From an uncultured Clostridia bacterium (GTDB taxonomy: Bacteria > Bacillota > Clostridia > TANB77 > CAG-508): a stretch of DNA of 15,077 bases. Shown here piece after piece: positions 8,484 to 15,053 of this stretch (its first letter is position 1; each line of letters opens with the position of its first letter). The notes below the pieces were generated by a model, which was not told where the DNA came from, did not search any database, and worked only from the letters and a program-made list of their open reading frames with translations. The stretch is from positions 1-15,077 of the forward strand of contig CATLGL010000026.1 of the NCBI GenBank assembly GCA_949935895.1. Reading direction: 5' to 3'. The translations under genes and the position numbers were made by a program.

Positions 8484-8530
8484 AAGAAAAAAGCATATTA
8501 GTAATAAAAACTTAATATGCTTTTTCTTTT
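8482..8530. terminator. Bidirectional terminator between the DUF4363-like gene and dapB
   Basis: Stem GCATATTA (8493-8500) with TAATATGC (8513-8520), extended by flanking A-rich and T-rich arms. It gives T-runs on both strands between convergent genes. Confidence 0.85.
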
Positions 8531-8549
8531 ATTGCTAGTGTTAGAGTGC

Positions 8550-9307
8550 TTATTTTATCATATCATCCATTCCATAATAACCATTTTTCTGACCGAGCAA
8601 GAAAAATGGCAGCTTTTAAAGCTCCTTCAGCAAATACATTTCTTGAATAAGAAGTATGTTTAATTTCAAATGTCTCATGCTCTCCAAAAAACAATACACT
8701 ATGTTCTCCTACAATATTACCCCCTCGAATGGCTGAAAATCCAATTTCATTTTGTTTTCTTTTTTCATGAATATCATGGCGATTAAAATTGTAATGTAAT
8801 TTTTCTTCCATTACTTCATTAATAGCATTAGCAAGTAAAATAGCAGTACCGACTTGGTGCATCTATTTTTCTATTATGATGAGTTTCTACAATTTCTATA
8901 TCAGTATCTTTTAATTTTTTAGCAACTTCAGCTACAATTTTTTTCATTAAATTAATATCAAAAGACATATTAGAAGACTGAAAAATTGGAACTAAAGTAG
9001 AGGCTACTTTAATTTCTTCTAATTGTTCTTTTGTAAAACCAGTAGTTGCAATAACAATAGGAACTTTTTCATTGACAGCATAGTTTAAGATATTAAAAGT
9101 AGAAACAGGAATACTAAAATCAATAATTACATCTGGTTTTTCTTGAATATCTTCTACTTTAGAATAAACAGGGAAGGTGTTTTTTCCTTCATCATGAATA
9201 TCAAAACCACCAACTAATAATAATTCAGGAAAACGCTCTATTTCATTTGCTAGAACTTGACCCATTCGACCATTACAACCATTAATTAGAACTTTTATCA
9301 TTTTCAT
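8550..9307 (-). CDS. dapB: 4-hydroxy-tetrahydrodipicolinate reductase DapB, two CGGN sites
   Basis: DapB reduces the DapA product with NAD(P)H in the cytoplasmic route to diaminopimelate and lysine. The ATG at 9307 follows GAGGAT at a 6-base gap; the ATG at 9301 is too far. The dinucleotide site is INGCNGRMG. ATTGFTKEQ and SSNMSFDINLMKK follow. The catalytic stretch is ETHHNRKIDAPS (His143-His144, Lys147). Codon 153 is CGG (8851-8849); skipping one base gives the invariant DAPSGTA, then RGGNIVGEHSVLF. Codon 238 is also CGG (8595-8593); skipping one base gives LAGQKNGYYGMDDMIK and a stop at 8550, the usual DapB ending. The full length is 251 residues, right for the family. Triplet reading gives two fragments, the second with no proper ending. 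A DAP enzyme broken twice at its catalytic core would be hard to tolerate if it is the only copy. Confidence 0.93.
8593..8595 (-). other. In-frame CGG with +1 frame change (dapB codon 238)
   Basis: In the frame reached after the first dapB site, the sequence reads CTT GCT CGG TCA GAA. Dropping the C gives GCT GGT CAG AAA AAT GGT, i.e. AGQKNG, with Gly at the usual family position. The site is a CGGT quadruplet. Confidence 0.82.
8849..8851 (-). other. In-frame CGG with +1 frame change (dapB codon 153)
   Basis: The zero frame reads GCA CCA AGT CGG TAC TGC. Dropping the C gives AGT GGT ACT GCT, the invariant S-G-T-A of DapB. This is the clearest case for Gly decoding. The site is a CGGT quadruplet. 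Confidence 0.88.
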
Positions 9308-9331
9308 TTTAAATCCTCATTTTATTATATT

Positions 9332-9349
9332 TAGGTTTTTTGGGAACCT
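9332..9349. repeat. Small inverted repeat upstream of dapB
   Basis: Arms AGGTT and AACCT, 8 bases apart, next to a TATAAT-like hexamer on the minus strand. It could be an operator near the dapB promoter, but no convincing -35 was found. Confidence 0.25.
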
Positions 9350-9389
9350 ATAAACCAAGGTACTATATTTAAAGAAATATTCCTAAATT

Positions 9390-9417
9390 AAAAAATTTAA
9401 GCCCCTTAAAAAGGGGC
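9390..9417 (-). terminator. Rho-independent terminator of the HD-domain gene
   Basis: A 7-bp stem GCCCCTT / AAGGGGC (9401-9417) with a 3-base loop, followed on the minus strand by TTAAATTTTTT. It lies between the HD gene and dapB, so dapB needs its own promoter. Confidence 0.85.
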
Positions 9418-9435
9418 AATATTATTCATAAAATA

Positions 9436-9996
9436 TTAGCCTAAAACAACAAGCATGCTTAAAAATACGTAAGCATAACGATATAATTTTTGAATTGTTT
9501 TTTTTGTTCGATAAGCTTTTATAGATTCTTGTATAGCACAATACTTATCTACAAAAGTAACAACATAACTTTCAGCATATTTTGGAAAACGAAGGGTTAC
9601 AGGCCACATATGCTTTAAAATAATATCAGATTCTTTATCATTTAAGTTAAATAATTTAGAAGCATTTGTTAATGCTGTTTTTGGATGAGTAAAGGCATGA
9701 AGACCTTTTCTACCATCCTCTCGTAATCTCCAATCATATAAAAATAAATCATGTAACATACTAGCACGAGTAGCTGAAATGTAATCAAAATGAAATTTTT
9801 TACAAATTAAATAACTATAATAAGCAACATTTTTACAGTGTTCAAAACAAGAAGTATCATAATGTTGTTTATAAAGTTTCATTTTTTGCACTGTTTCATT
9901 TGAAACTAAATCTTGTATAATGAAATCAAATTCAGTCTGATTTACTAATTCAATTTCTTCTTTTTGTAACATCATAAATAAAAATTCATCCCCCAT
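9436..9996 (-). CDS. HD-domain putative metal-dependent phosphohydrolase
   Basis: This 186-residue protein has an HD-superfamily core: HCKNVAYYSYLICKK (residues about 52-67), the metal-binding HD pair in ASMLHDLFLYDW (about 77-88), later HAFTHPKTALTNA and ILKHMWP. Such enzymes hydrolyse phosphate esters of nucleotides or related compounds, and the substrate cannot be told. The C-terminus (VFLSMLVVLG) is hydrophobic and may touch the membrane. The start is uncertain: the ATG at 9996 has no clear ribosome site, while GGGGGA lies 13 bases before the ATG at 9975. It sits between dapA and dapB but has its own promoter and terminator, so a shared pathway is not shown. The frame is intact with no CGG. 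Confidence 0.75.
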   Translation of the reverse strand: MGDEFLFMMLQKEEIELVNQTEFDFIIQDLVSNETVQKMKLYKQHYDTSCFEHCKNVAYYSYLICKKFHFDYISATRASMLHDLFLYDWRLREDGRKGLHAFTHPKTALTNASKLFNLNDKESDIILKHMWPVTLRFPKYAESYVVTFVDKYCAIQESIKAYRTKKTIQKLYRYAYVFLSMLVVLG

Positions 9997-10027
9997 AAAT
10001 CTTTAGTATATTATTTTCACTCTTTTC

Positions 10028-10056
10028 ATTATATCATAAAAAATCAAGACTGTCTC
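10028..10056 (-). promoter_or_regulatory. SigmaA-type promoter of the HD-domain gene
   Basis: On the minus strand, GAGACA (10056-10051), a 17-base spacer and TATAAT (10033-10028), with TGA before it as an extended -10. Confidence 0.6.
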
Positions 10057-10082
10057 TATTTTAAGAAAAACTTAATGAAAAT

Positions 10083-10969
10083 TTATAATAATCCATATTT
10101 TTTCATTTCATTTTCTAAAATAGTACGATTTGTACTAGATAGGAAGGTTAAAGGAAGTCGTGGTAATCCAGATGAAAAGCCAAGTAAAGTAACAGCATAT
10201 TTTACAGGAATTGGATTTACCTCACAAAATAAAGCATTTATTAATGGAATTGCTTCTAATTGAGCATCTTTAGCCTCTTTATAATGTCCTTCTAAATAAT
10301 CACGAACCATTGTAGTTGCTTTTTTAGGTGCAATATTAGAAAGAACAGAAATAACTCCCTTTCCACCAAGAGAAAGTACTGGTATTGTTTGATCATCATT
10401 TCCGCTATAAATTGTTAAATTATCGCCGGCATAATGATGCAATTTCAGCAACTTGTGATAAATTACCACTAGCTTCCTTAATGGCAACAATATTAGGGAT
10501 TTTAGAAAGCTCTAAACAGGTTTTTGGCAAAATATTAACACCTGTTCTACTTGGAACATTATACATAATAATAGGTAGATTTGTATGAGAACTAATTGCT
10601 TTATAATGTTCAATCAATCCATTTTGTGTAGCCTTATTATAATAAGGTGTTACAATAAGTGCACCATCTGCTCCAACAATTTCTGCATATTTGGTAAGTT
10701 CGATAGCAGTTTTAGTACAGTTACTACCAGTTCCGATAATAACAGGTACACGTCCGTGCTACTCTTTTTACAGCAAAAGCAAATGTTTCCTTTCTTTCAG
10801 CATCTGTCATAGTTGCAGATTCACCAGTTGTTCCACAAACAACTAAAGCGTTAATTCCTTCACTAATTTGAAAATCAATAAAACGACCGAATGCTTCGTA
10901 ATTAACACCCGATTCGGAAAAAGGTGTTATAAGAGCTGTTGCACAACCCTCAAATAAAATTTTTTTCAT
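10083..10969 (-). CDS. dapA: 4-hydroxy-tetrahydrodipicolinate synthase DapA, two CGGN sites
   Basis: DapA condenses pyruvate with aspartate semialdehyde, the first step of the DAP/lysine branch and of spore dipicolinate supply. The ATG at 10969 follows AGGAG at 10 bases. Motifs include TALITPFSESG, VVCGTTGES, IMYNVPSRTG (Tyr136), IKEASGN (Schiff-base Lys164), YSGNDD and GGKGVISVLSNIAP. Codon 72 is CGG (10756-10754); skipping one base gives VAGRVPVIIGTGSN. Codon 181 is CGG (10428-10426); skipping one base gives LCGDNLTIYSGND. The restored length is 294 residues, the normal family length. As triplets the gene falls into three fragments, with the Schiff-base Lys and the pyruvate-binding TTGES motif on different pieces. 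All other CGG trinucleotides in the gene are out of phase (for example ATC GGA, TTC GGT). Confidence 0.94.
10426..10428 (-). other. In-frame CGG with +1 frame change (dapA codon 181)
   Basis: In the frame after the first dapA site, the sequence reads TTA TGC CGG CGA TAA. Dropping a C gives TGC GGC GAT AAT, i.e. LCGDN as in clostridial DapA. This is the only CGGC among the eight. Confidence 0.84.
10754..10756 (-). other. In-frame CGG with +1 frame change (dapA codon 72)
   Basis: The zero frame reads GTA GCA CGG ACG TGT. Dropping the C gives GCA GGA CGT GTA CCT, i.e. AGRVP, the conserved strand before GTGSN. The site is a CGGA quadruplet. Confidence 0.86.
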
Positions 10970-10999
10970 ATTTACACGCTCCTAAAAGCTTATGTATTG

Positions 11000-11023
11000 T
11001 AAAATATATAATTATATATTTTA
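11000..11023. repeat. Perfect 24-bp AT-only palindrome in the dapA leader
   Basis: The arms are TAAAATATATAA and its exact complement, with no gap. It lies between a TATAAT on the minus strand (11039-11034) and the dapA ribosome site, so it would be in the dapA leader RNA or serve as an operator. Confidence 0.45.
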
Positions 11024-11033
11024 ATCTTCTTTC

Positions 11034-11039
11034 ATTATA
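11034..11039 (-). promoter_or_regulatory. Candidate -10 element of dapA
   Basis: TATAAT on the minus strand, 65 bases before the dapA ATG. The -35 (TTCCAT at 17 bases) is weak. Confidence 0.35.
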
Positions 11040-11080
11040 TGTTAAGAAATAAAAAAATGGAAGTTATTTTTTAAAAATTA

Positions 11081-11109
11081 TTGCATAACCTAAATAGTTA
11101 GTATAGAAT
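11081..11109 (+). promoter_or_regulatory. SigmaA-type promoter of pgi
   Basis: TTGCAT (11081-11086), a 17-base spacer and TAGAAT (11104-11109), 35 bases before the pgi start. Confidence 0.6.
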
Positions 11110-11144
11110 AGACATATAATACAAAAGGTAAAGGAGAAAAGAAA

Positions 11145-12443
11145 ATGTCATATATAAAATTAGATTATCAATATTCTAATATCCCAATAGAAGATATATT
11201 AGAATATAAAGAAGAAATAAAAAAAATCCATAATGAATTACATGAAAAATCGCAAGATGAAAGAGAATTTTTAGGATGGTTAACATTACCAACAACTTAT
11301 GATAAAAAGGAATTTGAAAGGATAAAAAAAGCAGCACAAAAAATACGAAAAGATTCTGAGGTACTATTATGCATAGGAATCGGAGGTTCTTATCTGGGCG
11401 CAAGAGCAATTATTGAAAGCTTGACTCATACTTTTTATAATTATGGAAAAGGAAATGGACCACAAATTTTATATGTAGGGAATAACCTAAGTCCTAATTA
11501 TATGAATGATATTATTGATATGATAGGGGAAAAAAGTGTTTCTATCAATGTCATTTCAAAATCAGGAACAACTACAGAACCAGCTATTGCCTTTCGAATT
11601 TTTAGAGAATTTTTAGAAAGTAAATATGGAATTGATGAAGCAAGAAAAAGAATTTATGTAACAACAGACAAAGAAAAAGGAGCATTAAAAACACTTGCAA
11701 CAGAAGAGGGATATGAAGCATTTGTAATTCCAGATAATGTAGGTGGAAGATATTCTGTTTTAACAGCAGTAGGATTACTTCCAATTGCTGTAACAGGAAT
11801 TGATATTGATAGATTGATGATAGGAGCAAAAATAGCAGAGGATAAATATAAAGATGATAATTTAAAGTATAATGAATGTTATCAATATGCTGTTCTTCGT
11901 AATATTTTATATAAAAATGATAAAAATATTGAAATATTAGTAAACTATGAACCTAAAATGCATTATTTTACAGAATGGTGGAAACAATTATATGGAGAAA
12001 GCGAAGGGAAAGAGAAGAAAGGAATTTTTCCAACAGGAGTTGATTTTACAACAGATTTACACTCAATGGGACAATATATTCAACAAGGAAGACGAAATCT
12101 ATTTGAAACAGTTCTTGCAGTTGATAATCCTAATATCGATATTACAATTAAACAAGATGAGGATAACTTAGATGGTATGAATTTTGTTGCTGGAAAAACA
12201 TTAGATTATGTTAATAAAAAAGCGATGGAAGGTACAATTGAAGCTCATGTAACAGGAGAAGTACCTAATATAGTAATACATTTAGAGAAGCTAGAGGAGG
12301 AAGCAATAGGAAGTTTAATTTACTTTTTTGAACTTAGTTGTGCTATTTCTGGTAAATTATTGGGAGTTAATCCATTTAATCAGCCAGGAGTAGAAGAATA
12401 TAAGAAAAATATGTTTAGACTTCTTGGAAAATCAGGCTATTAA
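11145..12443 (+). CDS. pgi: Glucose-6-phosphate isomerase
   Basis: This cytoplasmic enzyme interconverts glucose-6-phosphate and fructose-6-phosphate, and so supplies the precursor of the GlmU pathway as well as glycolysis. The ATG at 11145 follows AAGGAG at 8 bases. Motifs in order: CIGIGGSYLGARA, the sugar-phosphate site SKSGTTTEPA, the signature GGRYSVLTAVGLLPIA, QYIQQGRRNLFETVL, GTIEAHVTGEVP and the second signature NPFNQPGVEEYKKNMF. At 432 residues it is slightly shorter than the usual 445-450 of Firmicutes. The frame is intact. The single CGG (ATC GGA in GIGGS) is out of phase and harmless, a useful control for the CGG pattern elsewhere. Confidence 0.97.
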   Translation: MSYIKLDYQYSNIPIEDILEYKEEIKKIHNELHEKSQDEREFLGWLTLPTTYDKKEFERIKKAAQKIRKDSEVLLCIGIGGSYLGARAIIESLTHTFYNYGKGNGPQILYVGNNLSPNYMNDIIDMIGEKSVSINVISKSGTTTEPAIAFRIFREFLESKYGIDEARKRIYVTTDKEKGALKTLATEEGYEAFVIPDNVGGRYSVLTAVGLLPIAVTGIDIDRLMIGAKIAEDKYKDDNLKYNECYQYAVLRNILYKNDKNIEILVNYEPKMHYFTEWWKQLYGESEGKEKKGIFPTGVDFTTDLHSMGQYIQQGRRNLFETVLAVDNPNIDITIKQDEDNLDGMNFVAGKTLDYVNKKAMEGTIEAHVTGEVPNIVIHLEKLEEEAIGSLIYFFELSCAISGKLLGVNPFNQPGVEEYKKNMFRLLGKSGY

Positions 12444-12468
12444 GAAAAAGTAGGAGGGAAGGGATAAA

Positions 12469-12657
12469 ATGAAGATATATGATAAAGAAATGTATCAAAA
12501 AGAGCAATGGATAAAAAGTGTTCTTCTAGTAGTTGGAATTTTTGTAGTAGGGTTTGTAATAGGATATTTTGTACATGGTTTTGAAAAGCAAGATAAAATA
12601 ACAACATTACAAGAACAAATTGAGATATTACAAAAAGAAGTAAACCAAATTAGATAG
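12469..12657 (+). CDS. Small membrane protein with C-terminal coiled coil
   Basis: This 62-residue protein has a charged N-terminus (about 16 residues), one membrane helix (VLLVVGIFVVGFVIGYFVHGF) and a short heptad-like helix (ITTLQEQIEILQKEVNQI). A strong AGGAGGG lies upstream and the gene starts 26 bases after pgi, so it is probably transcribed with it. I do not recognise a family. The good ribosome site and clean composition suggest a real gene; single-helix scaffolds of this kind often bind a larger membrane partner. Confidence 0.6.
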   Translation: MKIYDKEMYQKEQWIKSVLLVVGIFVVGFVIGYFVHGFEKQDKITTLQEQIEILQKEVNQIR

Positions 12658-12708
12658 ATAAAATGTAGTCTGAATATTGGCAAATGATAGAAATATTTCT
12701 AAAATGAG

Positions 12709-12737
12709 TTGACAAAAAAGAAAAATAAGTATATGAT
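12709..12737 (+). promoter_or_regulatory. SigmaA promoter of the thrS T-box transcript
   Basis: TTGACA (12709-12714), a 17-base spacer and TATGAT (12732-12737). The -35 is a perfect consensus match. Confidence 0.8.
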
Positions 12738-12762
12738 AAAATATAGATAAATAAAAAAACAA

Positions 12763-12980
12763 AAATGAGACAAAGTAGAATCAAGGTTTCTAACAGAGAG
12801 TAACTAGCCATAGGCTGAAAGCTAGGTATAAGAAAACAGATATCGAAAAACTACCTCATTTAGGTTTCTAGAAAAACTAGACGGTGATTCCGTTATCATC
12901 TAAAATGAAGTAAAAAAATAGGGTGGAACCGTGTAATATGCACCCCTAGGTATAAAACAAAAATGCCTAGGGGTGTTTTT
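12763..12980 (+). promoter_or_regulatory. T-box riboswitch (tRNA-Thr sensing) controlling thrS
   Basis: This leader RNA binds uncharged tRNA-Thr and then lets transcription continue. The T-box core TAGGGTGGAACCGTG is at 12919-12933. Stem I carries an AGTA S-turn near 12799. Its 3' side carries ACT ACC at 12850-12855, both Thr codons, either of which could be the specifier; ACT followed by A fits the usual pattern better. GGGTG (12921-12925) can pair with CACCC (12941-12945) to form the antiterminator, which competes with the terminator stem. Its position directly before thrS agrees with Thr specificity. Confidence 0.93.
12941..12980 (+). terminator. Regulated terminator of the T-box leader
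   Basis: A perfect 10-bp stem, CACCCCTAGG (12941-12950) with CCTAGGGGTG (12966-12975), followed by TTTTT. The left arm is shared with the antiterminator. Confidence 0.92.
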
Positions 12981-13002
12981 GTATAAAAAAGGAGGAAAAA
13001 GT

Positions 13003-14919
13003 ATGATAAAAATTAAATTAAAGGATGGCTCAATAAAAGAGGTAAAATCAGGAATTTCAGTATTGGAGTTAGCTAAAACTATTAGTGAAGGACTTGCAAG
13101 AATTGCTACTTCAGCCGAAGTAAATGGAGAAGTAAAGGATTTAAGATATAGATTACAAGAAGACGCAAATGTCAATATATTAACATTTGACCAAGAGGAG
13201 GGAAAAAAGGCATACTGGCATACAACCACTCATATTATGGCACAAGCGGTAAAACGATTATTTCCTAATACAAAATTGGGAATTGGACCAGCAATTGAAA
13301 ATGGATTTTATTATGATTTTAAAGTGGATAAGCCATTTGATGAAGAGGACATAAAGAGAATTCAAGAGGAAGTTAACAAAATCATAAAAGAAGATTTAGA
13401 AATAACAAGGTTTACTTTACCAAGACAAGAAGCGATTCAGAAAATGAAAGAACAAAAAGAAGATTATAAGGTGCAACTAATAGAAGAATTACCAGAAGAT
13501 GAAGAAATCTCATTTTATCAACAAGGAGAATATATTGATCTTTGTGCAGGACCACATTTACAAACAACAGGAAAAGTAAAAACAATGAAAATATTATCAA
13601 CGTCTGCTGCATATTGGAAAGGAAATCAAGATAATGATAGCATGCAAAGAATTTATGGAATTTCTTTTCCAAAAGCAAGTATGCTAGAAGAGTATTTAAC
13701 AAGGATTGAAGAAGCTAAGAAAAGGGATCATAGAAAACTTGGTAAAGAATTAGATTTATTCTTTTTTGATGAAACAGCACCAGGAATGGCATACTGGATG
13801 CCAAAAGGATTAAAAATGATGAATATACTAATAGACTTTTGGAGAAAAGAGCATGAAAAAAGAGGATATATGGAGTTTTCTGGACCTCAATTGAATAGTA
13901 GTGAATTATGGAGGATTTCAGGACACTGGGAGCACTATAAAGAGGATATGTTTGTATTAACAGATTCTGATGGAAAAGAACAAGCATTGAAACCAATGAA
14001 TTGTCCAAATGCAATAAAAATATTTGCTTCAAAACAAAGAAGTTATAAAGATTTACCTTTAAGATTTAATGATATAGACGTTATTCATAGAAATGAAAAA
14101 TCAGGACAATTGAATGGTTTATTTAGAGTAAGAATGTTTAGACAGGATGATTCTCATAACTTTATTACAGAAGACCAAATTGGTTCTGAAATTAAAGATA
14201 TAATTGAAATAGCGAAATATTTATACGGAATTTTTGGATTAGAATTTGAATTAACATTGTCAACAAGACCAGAAGATTATATGGGAGATATAGAATTATG
14301 GAATAAAGCAGAAGACAATTTAAGAGAAGTGTTAGATGAATTATGCGGAAAAAATCAATATAGAATCAATGAAGGAGATGGAGCATTTTATGGACCTAAA
14401 ATTGATATAAAAATGAAAGACTGCTTAGGTAGAGAATGGCAGATGGGAACTGTTCAAGTAGACTTTCAATTGCCGCTTAGATTTAATTTATCCTATATAG
14501 ATAAGGAGGGAGAAAAGAAAACTCCAATACTAATTCATAGAGCATTATTTGGTTCATTTGAAAGGTTTATAGGGATTATATCAGAGCATTTTGCAGGAGC
14601 ATTTCCAGTATGGCTTTCGCCAATTCAAGTTAGAATTTTACCAATTGCAGATGAATATATAAATTATGCAAATTTAGTGAAAAACGAACTTGAAGAAGTT
14701 GGTATTCGTGTGGAAATTGATGAAAGAAATGAAAAGATTGGTTATAAGATTCGTGAAGCACAAATGCAAAAAATACCTTATATGTTAATTGTTGGAGAAA
14801 AAGAAAAAGAATCAAAAACAATAGGTGTTCGTTCAAGGAATGAAGGAGATAAAGGGGCTATGGAGATTATTAGCTTTATCCGAAAAATAAAAGAAGAAAT
14901 TGAAAATCATATAAATTAA
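13003..14919 (+). CDS. thrS: Threonyl-tRNA synthetase
   Basis: ThrS charges tRNA-Thr in the cytoplasm. The ATG at 13003 follows GGAGG at 12991-12995; the GTG at 12973 lies inside the terminator and cannot be the start. Residues 1-62 are a TGS domain. The editing domain has HTTTH (His73, His77) and CAGPH. The class II core shows MNCPNA (zinc ligand Cys334), motif 2 around HRNEKSGQLNGL and RMFRQDDSHNF, and motif 3 near HRALFGSFERF. A C-terminal anticodon-binding domain (VRILPIADEY onward) completes it. At 638 residues it has the usual length. The frame is intact; its three CGG trinucleotides (GCG GTA, TAC GGA, TGC GGA) are all out of phase. Controlled by the T-box upstream and ended by a hairpin downstream. 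Confidence 0.98.
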   Translation: MIKIKLKDGSIKEVKSGISVLELAKTISEGLARIATSAEVNGEVKDLRYRLQEDANVNILTFDQEEGKKAYWHTTTHIMAQAVKRLFPNTKLGIGPAIENGFYYDFKVDKPFDEEDIKRIQEEVNKIIKEDLEITRFTLPRQEAIQKMKEQKEDYKVQLIEELPEDEEISFYQQGEYIDLCAGPHLQTTGKVKTMKILSTSAAYWKGNQDNDSMQRIYGISFPKASMLEEYLTRIEEAKKRDHRKLGKELDLFFFDETAPGMAYWMPKGLKMMNILIDFWRKEHEKRGYMEFSGPQLNSSELWRISGHWEHYKEDMFVLTDSDGKEQALKPMNCPNAIKIFASKQRSYKDLPLRFNDIDVIHRNEKSGQLNGLFRVRMFRQDDSHNFITEDQIGSEIKDIIEIAKYLYGIFGLEFELTLSTRPEDYMGDIELWNKAEDNLREVLDELCGKNQYRINEGDGAFYGPKIDIKMKDCLGREWQMGTVQVDFQLPLRFNLSYIDKEGEKKTPILIHRALFGSFERFIGIISEHFAGAFPVWLSPIQVRILPIADEYINYANLVKNELEEVGIRVEIDERNEKIGYKIREAQMQKIPYMLIVGEKEKESKTIGVRSRNEGDKGAMEIISFIRKIKEEIENHIN

Positions 14920-14944
14920 ATTGTAAAAAACACGAAAAATGTCG

Positions 14945-14992
14945 AAAGAAAATCAATTTTTTGTCAAAAAAGAGTTGATTTTCTTTTCTTTA
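14945..14992 (+). terminator. Rho-independent terminator of thrS
   Basis: A 12-bp stem, AAAGAAAATCAA (14945-14956) with TTGATTTTCTTT (14975-14986), and a further A/T pairing inside the loop. A T-rich tail follows. Confidence 0.8.
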
Positions 14993-15024
14993 TAAGATAT
15001 ACTTATTTTATGAAAAATGTTGTT

Positions 15025-15053
15025 TTGTTATTTGAATGAAAAAGTGATATAAA
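15025..15053 (+). promoter_or_regulatory. SigmaA-type promoter for a gene beyond the window
   Basis: TTGTTA (15025-15030), a 17-base spacer and TATAAA (15048-15053), with TGA giving an extended -10. No start codon follows before the edge. Confidence 0.5.

Noticed and set aside
516..10756. Six independent pseudogenes caused by random single-base insertions
   Set aside because: Random decay would hit any codon and phase and bring stops and substitutions. All eight breaks are at in-frame CGG and the flanking sequence is well conserved.
516..10756. Homopolymer or other sequencing insertion errors
   Set aside because: None of the sites is a long homopolymer, and phase-blind errors before GG would also appear at TGG, AGG or NNG GNN. 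All eight fall in one phase. Raw reads would still be the final check.
516..10756. Simple reassignment of CGG to another amino acid, as reported in some low-G+C bacteria
   Set aside because: A triplet reassignment would not change the reading frame; here the downstream frame is shifted by one base every time.
12973..13002. Extended thrS start at 12973
   Set aside because: It is a GTG inside the T-box terminator stem; the ribosome site and TGS domain place the start at 13003.
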